A stretch of DNA of 64,000 nt from Gordonia sp049847105 (GCF_049847105.1 NZ_JBNCNS010000006.1:139892-203891), one strand, 5' to 3'. Numbered from the stretch's first letter, positions 43,093 to 51,774 are shown. Notes: a model not told the origin generated them from the sequence alone. Program-made: numbers and translations.

Positions 43093-44226
43093 GTGACCCA
43101 AATGGCAATCGATGACGATGTCCGCGAGATCGAAAACGCCGGGAATCCAAAGCGATTCGCTCGGGGTTGGCACTGTCTGGGCTTGGTCGACGAGTTCCGG
43201 GACGGACGGCCTCACCAAGTGAAAGCGTTCGGCACCAGCCTCGTCATCTTCGACACTCCTGAAGGACTCCGCGCACTCGACGGATACTGCCGGCATATGG
43301 GGGGCAACCTGGCCAACGGAACCATCAAAGGCGACTCGGTGGCATGCCCATTTCATGACTGGCGGTGGGGCGGCAATGGCCGATGCACTGGCATCCCTTA
43401 CGCAAAACGAGTACCAGGCGTTGCCAAGACCCGGGCATGGCCGGCGATGGAGCGTAACGGCCAGTTCTTCGTCTGGCACGATCCCCAGCGATCCCAACCC
43501 ACCGACACGGTCACCATCCCGCCCATCCCCGGCTGGGACGCAGGCCAATGGAGCAGCTGGAGTTGGCAGAAGTTCGAAGTCAACGGTGCCCACTGCCGCG
43601 AGATGGTCGACAACGTCGTTGATATGGCGCACTTCTTCTACGTGCACATGGCATTCCCACATTACTTCCGCAACGTCTTCGAAGGCCACGTCGCCACCCA
43701 ATACATGCACAGTCGCCCCCGGCCCGACATCGACCCTGAGAAGTCCTACGGCGACGAAGACTCGATACTTCGCTCTGAGGCCTCCTACTACGGCCCCTCC
43801 TACATGATCAACCCGCAACAACTCGAAATCGGCGGTCAGATCCTCGACGCTGTACTGATCAATAGCCACTACCCGGTCACCGATAACTCATTCATCATCA
43901 ACTTCGGCGTCGCCACCAAACGACAAGAAGGCGTAACCGCAGAAGCCGCCCGAACCGTCGCGGACTCTCTCACCTCCGCACTGTCCTACGGCTTCGGGCA
44001 AGACCTCGAAATCTGGCGTGACAAAGCCCGCATCGACAATCCCCTTCTGACCGAACAAGATGGCCCCGTCTATCAGCTACGCCACTGGTACGAGCAGTTT
44101 TATGTTGACATCGAAGACGTCACGCCGAGCATGACCGAACGCATCGAAGTCGAGATCGACACCGACCACGCTGTCACGTCGTGGAAGCGCGAAGTAGCAG
44201 AGAACCTGCTGGCCACCCGGTCATGA
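43093..44226 (+). CDS. kshA: Second KshA-like Rieske oxygenase
   Basis: A 377-residue paralogue of the other KshA. Rieske ligands: Cys66, His68 (CRHMGG) and Cys85, His88 (CPFHDW, with D where most have G). Iron ligands: His180 and His185 in DNVVDMAHFFYVHMAFP. Late motif IDNPLLTEQDGPVYQLRHWYEQF is shared. Starts at GTG 43093, set by AAGGAGG at 43081-43087. Substrate preference probably differs, since Rhodococcus holds several KshA homologues for different steroids. The small CxxC gene overlaps its stop by 4 bp. Confidence 0.92.
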   Translation: MTQMAIDDDVREIENAGNPKRFARGWHCLGLVDEFRDGRPHQVKAFGTSLVIFDTPEGLRALDGYCRHMGGNLANGTIKGDSVACPFHDWRWGGNGRCTGIPYAKRVPGVAKTRAWPAMERNGQFFVWHDPQRSQPTDTVTIPPIPGWDAGQWSSWSWQKFEVNGAHCREMVDNVVDMAHFFYVHMAFPHYFRNVFEGHVATQYMHSRPRPDIDPEKSYGDEDSILRSEASYYGPSYMINPQQLEIGGQILDAVLINSHYPVTDNSFIINFGVATKRQEGVTAEAARTVADSLTSALSYGFGQDLEIWRDKARIDNPLLTEQDGPVYQLRHWYEQFYVDIEDVTPSMTERIEVEIDTDHAVTSWKREVAENLLATRS

Positions 44227-44459
44227 TCGGCAGCGAGACGCGTGTGCAATGCCCAGCCTGCAACCAGCACGCGGACATTACGAAGTACTCGTCCGAACAC
44301 ACAGTGACTCGATGGGCAGAAGGACACGACAAGTGCCTACAGCTTAGTCGCGGAGTGGACAGCATCGGATCGGGCCGCTGTCACTTGATGGCAGCGGCTG
44401 TCCGAGGAGCGTTCGACCAGGGCTACATACAGGTCATCGAACGCGAGCCTGGCACCTGA
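44223..44459 (+). CDS. Small CxxC protein partnered with second KshA
   Basis: A 78-residue protein: VQCPACNQHADITKYSSEHTVTRWAEGHDKCLQL, then GSGRCHLMAAAVRGAFDQGYIQVIERE. It has CxxC, a further cysteine in DKC and one in GRC, giving a possible four-ligand site. The KYSS-HT-W core matches the 129-residue protein beside the other kshA. ATG 44223 overlaps the kshA2 stop (ATGA), so the two are translationally coupled. Function unknown. Confidence 0.78.
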   Translation: MIGSETRVQCPACNQHADITKYSSEHTVTRWAEGHDKCLQLSRGVDSIGSGRCHLMAAAVRGAFDQGYIQVIEREPGT

Positions 44460-44768
44460 CGCAGTGCTGTTGCGGTTGGGGATGGTATGGATCGAGACGC
44501 CCAGCCTGAGGTATACCGTCTCGTGACAATGCTCGTTACTCACCTGCCTGTGCAGGAACTGGTTTGAGCCCTTCTGCGTGGAGTCTGCGAGCTGACGGAA
44601 CGCCTCTGCTCCGGTCTTCACCGCGCGGATGAGGCTGGGGGCGTGTTCTGCCGAGATTGGCGGCGAGGTTGGAATCGCCCGTTTGTCGGCGATGTCGTGA
44701 CGTCCTCGACGTCCTATTCGGTGGACTGTCGCAGTCGGCCGTGTGGGGGACGGTGAAGGCATCTCGTT

Positions 44769-44966
44769 CGATGAACGCTCCTCGATCTCGGCGACCTGCG
44801 GAAACTTCGACCACACCGCGCCGATCGCCGCATCGGTCTCCAGCTGGGCGGTCACCAGATCCTCCCGCAACTGATGCGCCAACTCCAGCTGCACCCGCAC
44901 CACCTCGGGCAACTCCCACCGATAGTGGACGCCCATGGTGATCACCGTGACCGCCACCGAAGCCAC
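44769..44966 (-). pseudogene. Remnant N-terminus resembling Cas12m (type V-M CRISPR effector)
   Basis: About 66 codons begin MASVAVTVIT then MGVHYRWELPEVVR, LAHQLREDLV, and WSKFPQVAEIEE. From memory this matches the start of MmCas12m from Mycolicibacterium (MGVHYKWQIPEVLR, LAHNLREDLV, WSSYPDVA) at about half of positions; I could not run an alignment. After about 44770 the reading frame no longer resembles the family, and the RuvC domain is absent. No CRISPR array was found nearby. The next 300 bp are of unclear origin. Confidence 0.65.
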
Positions 44967-45196
44967 CCCTCACTACCGCACACCGACCCGACCCGGTTGT
45001 CGACTCTGCCCGCTGTGTGCGTCTAAGTGTCATGTCAACGCTTTGTGGTGCGCCGCTACCTTGAGTCCTGAATATAGTCGCGACAGCGCGGACCGATGAT
45101 CACCGCTCCGACCCAGCCGCGAGGGGGCCCGAGAGTGCGATCGAACTCTTTCCTCACGTACACCCTGTCCGCGCCCCGACCGCGCTGTATCTTGCG

Positions 45197-45619
45197 ATGA
45201 TGTACCCGGATTCTCCGGAGAATCGGCCCGCGGTCGATCCTCACTGGACTCAGCCGCTGCCACCGGCACAGCCCTACTACGACCCACGGTCGCAACCATT
45301 CCCGCCCCAGCAGCCGCCGGCGCAGTACTACCCGGTGGCGCCGATCTATCAGTCCCCGCCCGTCGTCGTGGTGGGGTCGACGAAAAGTGTCGGCCTGGCC
45401 TTCCTGCTGGCGTTCTTGTTCGGCCCGCTCGGCATGCTCTACTCCACCGTCGCCGGCGCACTCATCATGATCTGCGTCAGCATCCTGGCCTTCTTCGTGT
45501 CGATCTTCACCCTCGGCGTCCCGATATTCTTCGTCTGGGTCGCCTGCATCATCTGGTCGTGCATCGCCGCCAGCAACCACAACGACACCCTCCGCCGCCA
45601 CACCACGCCCTACTACTGA
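45197..45619 (+). CDS. Proline-rich membrane protein, unknown function
   Basis: A 140-residue protein with a proline/tyrosine/glutamine-rich cytoplasmic N-terminus (residues 1-55, for example QPFPPQQPPAQYYPVAPIY) and two to three transmembrane segments: SVGLAFLLAFLFGPLGMLYS, LIMICVSILAFFVSIFTLG and VPIFFVWVACIIWSCIAA. The GLAFLLAFLFGPLGMLY block is shared with small actinobacterial membrane proteins. No function is assigned. Confidence 0.7.
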   Translation: MMYPDSPENRPAVDPHWTQPLPPAQPYYDPRSQPFPPQQPPAQYYPVAPIYQSPPVVVVGSTKSVGLAFLLAFLFGPLGMLYSTVAGALIMICVSILAFFVSIFTLGVPIFFVWVACIIWSCIAASNHNDTLRRHTTPYY

Positions 45620-45726
45620 GCCACACCGACATCGACCAGCGCGCCACGTCTCGGCGGGCTGGGCGGTGCTCGGTATCGATAGCATCAGCGGGGATGCGAA
45701 CGCCGAGCCGTGAGGGAACCCCGAAG

Positions 45727-46221
45727 ATGTCGCGGACACCGGACGAGATCGTGGAGCAGTGGCGGCAGAAGCGGACCGAGGGCTGGACCACCAAAGCCAT
45801 CGCCGCCCACTGGGGTGCGGCCGAATCGACGGTGCGCCACCGACTCGGCAAGACCGGCAAGCGACGCATCACCGACGAGACCGTCGACCAGTGGCGGCAG
45901 AAGATCACCACCGGCTGGACCCTGGAGGACGTGGCCGCCGAATGGCAGGTGTCGACCAGCACCATCTACCGATACCTCGGGCCACTCGGGCTCCGGCGTC
46001 GCAACTACGACCCGCTGACCATCGAGGACGCTGTCACCGCCTACAACCAGTGCGGAACCTCCAAAGAGGCCGCCACGATGCTCGGTGTGGGGGAGAGCGT
46101 CGTCCGGATGCGCCTCTACGAAGCCGGTATCCGTTCCACCTACCCCGGCGGCAGCGGCACACGCGACCGGGCGGGCATCCCGAACCCACCCCGCGGCACC
46201 CGCCGGGCCGACCGCCCCTAG
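45727..46221 (+). CDS. Triple helix-turn-helix DNA-binding protein
   Basis: A 164-residue protein built from three similar HTH units: DEIVEQWRQKRTEGWTTKAIAAHWGAAESTVRHRLGKTG, DETVDQWRQKITTGWTLEDVAAEWQVSTSTIYRYLGPLG, and EDAVTAYNQCGTSKEAATMLGVGESVVRMRLYEAG. Each has the resolvase/transposase-like arrangement. No catalytic domain is present. The ATG at 45694 gives 11 extra residues. Role unknown: phage, plasmid or silencer-type DNA-binding protein. Confidence 0.7.
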   Translation: MSRTPDEIVEQWRQKRTEGWTTKAIAAHWGAAESTVRHRLGKTGKRRITDETVDQWRQKITTGWTLEDVAAEWQVSTSTIYRYLGPLGLRRRNYDPLTIEDAVTAYNQCGTSKEAATMLGVGESVVRMRLYEAGIRSTYPGGSGTRDRAGIPNPPRGTRRADRP

Positions 46222-46308
46222 CCCCGCCGATGCCGATCCCGGCCTCGAGGCGGCGATGTCGGATCGAGTTCTCTCGCGTCAAGAAACTGCGCTTCTACAC
46301 TTCCGCGC

Positions 46309-46503
46309 ATGAACGAACTGCTACGGGTGTTTCTCTGTCTGGTGTGAGTGGTTGCGTTCGTGGCGTTGACCGGCGGCCTCGCATGCATCCTGGCCGCGAG
46401 GGACCCTGACAACACGATTGACCCGATTCCCGCCATCGCCGGCACCGCTGTCGTGGCCCTCGCTCTGATCGCCGACACCAGCCTCATCGTCAACCTCGGC
46501 TGA
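46309..46503 (+). CDS. Small membrane protein with an in-frame TGA at codon 13
   Basis: The frame from ATG 46309 reads MNELLRVFLCLV, TGA, then VVAFVALTGGLACILAARDPDNTIDPI and AIAGTAVVALALIADTSLIVNL to the stop at 46503. Two hydrophobic segments of equal quality lie after the TGA. Either translation restarts at GTG 46348 (51 residues) or the codon is a mutated one. Both hydrophobic character and frame suggest a real small two-helix protein. Confidence 0.45.
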
Positions 46504-47037
46504 CCCGACCAGAGACCAGCGTGGGACGGGGTGGGGTCGATGTCTTCCCCATCGACCCCACCCCCGTCAACGAGTGGATGACCTGCTCGAACGGAACCCC
46601 ACCGATACGTCGGAACGCTCCCGGAACACGCCGTCCACCGCCGACGACCCTACCACTACACTCGAATATATGTTCGATATATCGATGTGGCCTGACCGGA
46701 GGACACTGCGGCTGTTCGAACCACCCCGATCGGTCATCATCGACATGTCGATCACCGATCCATCCTGCGGGCGACCGTATGCGTTCGCCCCGACCGCGGT
46801 GTCATTGCGGGTGCGCGTTCGTCGCCCGGATCGAACGACACATGCACGGCCGGCAACTGGCCTGGCGCCAACTGTCTTCTCTGCACCATGTACGACGTGG
46901 TGGATAACTGGCAGCGGGGGGATGGCCGTCTACTACGACGCGTAGTTTTTACTCGATAGAGCAAGATCGCCGAGGGTGGACTGGTTGATGACCACTTCAT
47001 ATCGGTAGATTCGGTTCGGACCGTTACCTTGGATGGA
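46504..47037. other. Gap with no supported gene
   Basis: The 534 bp contain several overlapping open frames of 60-130 codons, all lacking family resemblance and a good ribosome site. A few cysteine-rich stretches are visible but no consistent protein. Confidence 0.4.
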
Positions 47038-47532
47038 ATGCAGGCACGTCGACTTCTCGTTCTTTTCTTTGGGTCTGTGTTGGCGCTATCTGGGTGTGGA
47101 GCACTCGACACATCCGACGTTGGCCCGCACGACCTCGATGAAAACCAGGCCCGAGCAGCCTTGTCCGAGCTGCGGGTCGGTGTCCCGGAGGGGCTTAGTT
47201 TCGCTGCGGGCGTCGGATACCCGCCGGGGTTTGTGGGGAGTACGTCGTACTACATGCGTTTCGACACGCACAGTCCCGCGGCGACAGTCGTCGCGGAGCT
47301 ACCCGAGAAGAGCGGGCTGGGGAGAACGCACAAAATCGACTGCGTGAGTCCCCTGCTTGCTAGCCCGTCGCTACGGAAGATCGGACTGAGGTGTGCTGGA
47401 GTCCGAAGTGTATCGGTGGCGCGTAATGACAACATGCCTGCGGGCGAAAGAGTTTCCATGGGCGCGGAGGCGATTGCCGTGGTCGACAACGGCCCGGCAG
47501 CGCAGTTGTATGTGATTGCAGAGGGCACATGA
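47038..47532 (+). CDS. Lipoprotein, unknown function
   Basis: A 164-residue lipoprotein: MQARRLLVLFFGSVLALSGCGAL is a signal sequence with lipobox LSGC. The mature part shows no family. It is convergent with the LGFP protein at 47594-49030 (ends 61 bp apart), so a functional link, for example as a binding or immunity partner, is possible but untested. TTG 47029 is an alternative start. Confidence 0.6.
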   Translation: MQARRLLVLFFGSVLALSGCGALDTSDVGPHDLDENQARAALSELRVGVPEGLSFAAGVGYPPGFVGSTSYYMRFDTHSPAATVVAELPEKSGLGRTHKIDCVSPLLASPSLRKIGLRCAGVRSVSVARNDNMPAGERVSMGAEAIAVVDNGPAAQLYVIAEGT

Positions 47533-47593
47533 ACACACGGGCGCACCCTGGAAGTCAGTACCTCCGGGTGCTCCCGTGTGGCTGATCAGCGAG

Positions 47594-49030
47594 CTAGCGC
47601 AGACCTGACCATGCAGTCTTTGATCCCGATCCCCTCACCGGGAACCACTTCGCGATTCCAAGCTCGAAGCCTTCAACTGCGACCTCGGCACCATACTGGC
47701 CGGGGGCCGTGTCCGAGCTTCCGCGGGCGAAGTCGTAGGAATCCTGAATGTGTGCCTGCTGCACGAGTTTGACCGGATGCTGGCCTGCAAGACCAGGCCG
47801 GGCGACAACCACGGTCGTCGCTGCCATCTGGTACCGGCCAAGAGACTGGACGTGATCGGGGATGACGCCCGCAGTCGGCTGCCAAGAAGGTGACGTAATG
47901 ATGGACTTATACGGTCCCTTTCTCTGATCTGCCCGCTCGATGGCTTGTGCGACTGCTTGGTCCCTGTTGGCGGCCCTGATGACTGCTGGCGCTAGTCGAT
48001 CAGGTTCTTCGTAGTCGTTGGTTTCATCTTCCATCCAGAGGTCGAGCGTGCTCACCGGCAGTGCGTACGTATTACCGGTGTGCCCGTACAAGCGCGTCCA
48101 GAGGTCCAGGGCAGTGGGCCTGTCTTGATTGTGGAAGTAGGTCGCGACCACCTCGGCTGCGTCTTCGTTCTGCTCCCGCTTCGTGCCGTCGGGATCGGGG
48201 ACGGACGCATACCCGTCGAGGTTCGGAAATGCAGTGTAGGGCGGGTGTGCATCGGTTTCGGCATCAGTGATCACGTCGGAGTCAACAGGTTGGTATCCCT
48301 CCAGATTGCCGTCCCACAGCCGCAGGGTGCCGTGCTCGAACTCTTGAGAGATGTTGTCTCCCGTGTAGACCGGGTCACCGGTTGGGTAGCCGAACGTGCC
48401 CGCCTCGTATCCGAGATAGCCCCAGAAAAGATAAAGGGGGCCGTACACCGGGTGCGCTCCGGTTGTCGGGCTCCAGTAAATAGCGCCTCCCTGGAACGTG
48501 TTAAAGCGCCCTTTGCCGTCAGGGGCCACAACCTCGTCAGTAGTCGGGAATCCGAGAACTCCGATCTCCGCATTCATGGCCTGCCACTTGTCGTAGATCA
48601 ACCCCTGGATCGAGTGTGCTCCGGTGGCGACCGACCAGTAGATGTGGCCGCCCTGGAACTCTTGGCGGCGGCTGACGCCGTCGGACAGGACGATCTCGTC
48701 GGTCTTCGGGTACTTCAGGAACCCGGTCTCGTAACCGTGATCGCCCCACTTGAACAGGAACTCGTGGGCGACGGGATGGGCGCCGGTGGCCGTCGACCAG
48801 TAAATGTTGCCACCGATGAACTCTGAGCGTTTGCCGGTGTTGCCGGGGTTCGTCAACTCGTTTGACTTCGGGTACAGCAAGAAGCTCGTCGGTCCGCCCA
48901 TCTGATTGTACTTGTCGCGAATCGCACCGCACACCTGGAAGGTGGTGGGCGGATATATCTGGCACCCGCTTGCTGCCACGGCCTGAGCAGTCATGGTCCC
49001 GGTGCCCTCTGGTTTGTTCTGGTCGTTCAT
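47594..49030 (-). CDS. LGFP-repeat protein with unique C-terminal domain
   Basis: A 478-residue protein. Residues about 20-220 contain four LGFP-type repeats (CGAIRDKYNQMGGPTSFLLYP, RRQEFQGGHIYWS, GVLGFPTTDEV, GPLYLFWGYLGYEAGTFGYP), which bind cell-wall polymer. The last 240 residues (from about LRLWDGNLEGY) match nothing I know. No signal peptide is seen in the preferred frame from ATG 49030. The repeat part is homologous to that of 56459-58036, but the two C-terminal halves are unrelated. It is divergent from the GH25-like lysozyme at 49517. Confidence 0.8.
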   Translation of the reverse strand: MNDQNKPEGTGTMTAQAVAASGCQIYPPTTFQVCGAIRDKYNQMGGPTSFLLYPKSNELTNPGNTGKRSEFIGGNIYWSTATGAHPVAHEFLFKWGDHGYETGFLKYPKTDEIVLSDGVSRRQEFQGGHIYWSVATGAHSIQGLIYDKWQAMNAEIGVLGFPTTDEVVAPDGKGRFNTFQGGAIYWSPTTGAHPVYGPLYLFWGYLGYEAGTFGYPTGDPVYTGDNISQEFEHGTLRLWDGNLEGYQPVDSDVITDAETDAHPPYTAFPNLDGYASVPDPDGTKREQNEDAAEVVATYFHNQDRPTALDLWTRLYGHTGNTYALPVSTLDLWMEDETNDYEEPDRLAPAVIRAANRDQAVAQAIERADQRKGPYKSIITSPSWQPTAGVIPDHVQSLGRYQMAATTVVVARPGLAGQHPVKLVQQAHIQDSYDFARGSSDTAPGQYGAEVAVEGFELGIAKWFPVRGSGSKTAWSGLR

Positions 49031-49516
49031 GATCGATTCCCATTCTCTCGGCCGCCGCGCGGCGGCGATGTAAGACTCAATGTGATGAGCCACTGTCAGA
49101 CTGATACCGATCGCTGACAAAAGAATGGGTGCACGGTTTTCAACTGGCTTCTATCTGCATTTATCTGTCGAGGACACATGTCTATTACGAAGAGCGAAAG
49201 CGTCTGACATTTCGGGCAACCCGACGCGGAGCTCTCCTAAACGAGACCCGGCGGGACGGGCTCGTGTTGCACGTTTGGAACCGGGCGGCGGCGTGGAGAC
49301 TCAGCTGCACGAACCCGCGTGTCAGAGGGTTCGGGTACACAGGGTCATGCAGAGCATCAATGGTTTTCACTTAGCCACGCGGACGTACGTATCGAGTGCC
49401 GAGGCCGGGCCGGCTCGCTGAGCAAGCAGCAAGGGAGCGCTGGCTACGTTGGTGCATCGCTGTCGTTCCGAGCCAATTCGGCAGTCCGAAATAATTCACA
49501 AAAAAGGAGTTCCCAA
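49031..49516. other. Divergent intergenic region between LGFP protein and GH25-like gene
   Basis: The 486 bp contain no convincing gene on either strand. No obvious palindromic operator or tRNA was recognised. It must hold both divergent promoters. Confidence 0.5.
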
Positions 49517-50182
49517 GTGACCGATACTCTATTCGCCGACATTTCGGAGTGGCAGCCTGTTATCGATGATTCATACCCTTATGAATGGTTGTCGATCCGT
49601 TCGAATGACGGCACATACCGCGATGTCAACTTTTACGCCAATTGGGATATAGCGCGTTCGTGGCTTGACTCAAGGCGGTTGCGTGGACTGATTGTCTACT
49701 GCGTGTACCGCCCCAACTGGAGCGACGTACTCGACACTCACATCGCGATGCAGGGCGAGAACCGGCCTGATGTGGTGTCGATGGTCGACGTCGAATCCTG
49801 GGGAGGAACGATCTGGGGTGACAACAGCGATGAGATCAACCGTCTCGTGTGGGGGATAGGAGATTGGCGCGGCCCACAAATCGATGGCCGGCCGCGGCGA
49901 GTGATCGGCTACGTCAACCCTAACGATGTCAACATCTGGCCGGTCCGGCCACCGATCGGATTCGTTATCCCGTCCTACGGGTCCTACCCGTCGTTTCCTC
50001 CTGGCACCGAGGACCTGGAAGCGCAGATGATCGCTCATCAATTCACTAACGGTGAGGGCTACGGGCACGGTCTGCCCGAAGGTTATGGGTCGGTGACCTG
50101 TGACATGAACGCCGCCAACGGCTACGACGCCGAGCAACTTCGTACCGCCACGGGCATCGACGCCCCAGCATCGACGCCCTAG
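49517..50182 (+). CDS. GH25-like lysozyme/endolysin domain protein
   Basis: A 221-residue protein: LFADISEWQPVIDDSYPYEWLSIRSNDGTYRD opens with the D-S-W/Y type strand of GH25 barrels, followed by VSMVDVESWGGTIWGDNS (acidic residues at the barrel end), RRVIGYVNPNDV and AHQFTNGEGYGHGLPEGYGSVTCDMNAANGYD. Starts at GTG 49517 after AAGGAG. There is no signal peptide, as in phage endolysins. It would cleave the glycan strand of peptidoglycan. A prophage or tailocin remnant is likely. Confidence 0.75.
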   Translation: MTDTLFADISEWQPVIDDSYPYEWLSIRSNDGTYRDVNFYANWDIARSWLDSRRLRGLIVYCVYRPNWSDVLDTHIAMQGENRPDVVSMVDVESWGGTIWGDNSDEINRLVWGIGDWRGPQIDGRPRRVIGYVNPNDVNIWPVRPPIGFVIPSYGSYPSFPPGTEDLEAQMIAHQFTNGEGYGHGLPEGYGSVTCDMNAANGYDAEQLRTATGIDAPASTP

Positions 50183-50251
50183 TGCGTTGGCGCTCTCACG
50201 ATATGCGCGTCCGCCATCCTGCCGAATGTCCCAATCGATGAGCGAGTGCAA

Positions 50252-50617
50252 ATGCATGCTGACAACAGCGCCCATCTGAACGCCGCAGTGCAGAAGCGAC
50301 ACAGCAACACCCGCCGCAAAGCACTCGACACGCTCGACGAGCTGCGCGACCAGCGTCAGCTACCGGTGACCGTCTCCGGGCTTGCCCGCGCCGCCGGCGT
50401 GGCCCGCTCGTGGATCTACACTCAGCCCGACATCCTTGCCCGCATAAAGGCCTCCAACAGCTACATGCGACCCGCTCTCCCGACAGCCGACGAGCGGCCG
50501 CGGCATGATCCCGCACATCAGCGCATGAAGGCATTGCTCATCGAGAACCAGAAGCTTCGCGAACAACTCGCTCACGCTCATCGCCAACTCCGCATGCTGC
50601 AGCGAAACGGGTTGTGA
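50252..50617 (+). CDS. DUF6262 family protein (Tn554-type transposon accessory)
   Basis: A 121-residue helical protein: AHLNAAVQKRHSNTRRKALDTLDELRDQRQLPVTVSGLARAAGVARSWIYTQPDI matches DUF6262/TnpC-like accessory proteins of Tn554-type elements. A coiled coil ending ALLIENQKLREQLAHAHRQLRML closes it. The TnpA/TnpB recombinases that normally accompany it are absent, so it is an orphan. Confidence 0.75.
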   Translation: MHADNSAHLNAAVQKRHSNTRRKALDTLDELRDQRQLPVTVSGLARAAGVARSWIYTQPDILARIKASNSYMRPALPTADERPRHDPAHQRMKALLIENQKLREQLAHAHRQLRMLQRNGL

Positions 50618-50647
50618 TCTAGGATGTGATTGAGGAGGTGATTGTTG

Positions 50648-51040
50648 ATGTCGTTGACTGATGCACACCCTGACCTGGCGGCGTTCAATGACGTCACCCG
50701 CATGTCTGATGCGCAGCTGGTCACGGCGTTGCGTGGGGTGTTGGGGGCGAGGTTGGTGGCTTACCTTGCCGGGGTGAAGGAGACTCGTGCGGTGCGGCAG
50801 TGGGCCGATGGTGCTCGCTCGATCGCGGGTTCGGCCGACCGTGAGCGGTTGCGTATTGCCTATCGTGCGGCCCGGTTGATCACCGAACGTGACAGTCCGG
50901 CGGTGGCGCAGGCCTGGTTTCAGGGCCTCAACCCGGGGCTCGAGGATGTCTCACCGGCTCGTCTGCTGCGGGAGGGCGACCTCGATGTGGCCGGCCCGGC
51001 AGTGTTGGGTGCTGCCCGTCAGTTCTCTGCGGTCGGATGA
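50648..51040 (+). CDS. Xre/MbcA-type antitoxin (DUF2384)
   Basis: A 130-residue antitoxin: MSDAQLVTALRGVLGARLVAYLAGVKETRAVRQWADGARSIAGSADRERLRIAYRAARLI is the HTH half, and AQAWFQGLNPGLEDVSPARLLREGD is the ParS/MbcA/Xre toxin-binding half. The ATG at 50648 follows AGGAGGTGA; the in-frame TTG codons before it are not needed. It overlaps the toxin start by 4 bp. Confidence 0.88.
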   Translation: MSLTDAHPDLAAFNDVTRMSDAQLVTALRGVLGARLVAYLAGVKETRAVRQWADGARSIAGSADRERLRIAYRAARLITERDSPAVAQAWFQGLNPGLEDVSPARLLREGDLDVAGPAVLGAARQFSAVG

Positions 51041-51774
51041 GTCAGGCGCCCACTCCCGCCGGCCCGATCACACTGGCTTCTCATTCGTCGACCGTTGTTC
51101 ACCGGGTCGGCTACCGCCCAGACGCGTGGCGATGGACTCCCTGGCAATACGCCACCAACGGGCGGTTCGGTGGCCGGTGGGACGACCCTGCCGGTGTGTG
51201 GCGCACCCTCTACGTCGGTGACACCCGCCTGGCCTGCTACCTCGAGGTCCTGGCCTGCATGCGTCCCGACCCCACCCTGACCGCTGACCTCGCGGCCATC
51301 GATGACGAGGATGAGGACGCCCTCCTGTATCCGACGCAGCCACCCGGCGTGATACCGCGGGCGTGGTGTGATCGGCGCATCGTCGCCTCGGGTGCCTTGT
51401 ACGGCGAGTTCGTCCTCATCGGCGACATGCACACCCTGGCCACCCTGCGTCGCGGGTTTCGGCCCCTGGCGATACAGATGGGACTCGACGACCTCGACGC
51501 CGCCGCGATTCGCGATGCTCGCCCGCGTGCGCTCACCCAGCGCATCTCGGCATCGCTGTATCCGTTGACCACGCGGTCGGCCGAACCGGTCACCGGTGTT
51601 GAGTTCAGCTCACGTCACGCCGACAACCGACGACTCTGGGCAATCTATGAACGCCCCGAAGACCCCGACATCACCCCAGCCATCACCCCCGCCCCCACCC
51701 ACGACTGCGTCGATCCCACCGACCCCGAACTCGTCGACGCCATGGTCCTGCTCGACCTGCACTGGGCCGACTGA
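51037..51774 (+). CDS. RES-domain toxin (MbcT-like)
   Basis: A 245-residue toxin: VVHRVGYRPDAWRWTPWQYATNGRFGGRWDDPAGVWRTLYVGDTRLACYLE has the RES signature residues Arg, Glu and Ser regions. RES toxins hydrolyse or phosphorolyse NAD+, as MbcT does. It is coupled to the Xre-type antitoxin by ATGA. An acidic, proline-rich C-terminal tail (DPDITPAITPAPTHDC) follows. Confidence 0.9.
   Translation: MSQAPTPAGPITLASHSSTVVHRVGYRPDAWRWTPWQYATNGRFGGRWDDPAGVWRTLYVGDTRLACYLEVLACMRPDPTLTADLAAIDDEDEDALLYPTQPPGVIPRAWCDRRIVASGALYGEFVLIGDMHTLATLRRGFRPLAIQMGLDDLDAAAIRDARPRALTQRISASLYPLTTRSAEPVTGVEFSSRHADNRRLWAIYERPEDPDITPAITPAPTHDCVDPTDPELVDAMVLLDLHWAD

Noticed and set aside
44337..44768. Continuation of the Cas12m-like frame to 44337
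   Set aside because: The frame stays open but residues after about 66 do not resemble the family, and it runs into the 44223-44459 gene on the other strand.
44460..45196. CRISPR array beside the Cas12m-like remnant
   Set aside because: I looked for 25-40 bp repeats with regular spacing on both sides and found none.
46521..46945. Overlapping open frames with cysteine motifs
   Set aside because: Three frames overlap, none consistent with a known fold; likely chance in high-GC DNA.
49290..49350. tRNA-like GGTTCGGGTAC segment
   Set aside because: No matching acceptor stem or anticodon loop could be drawn.
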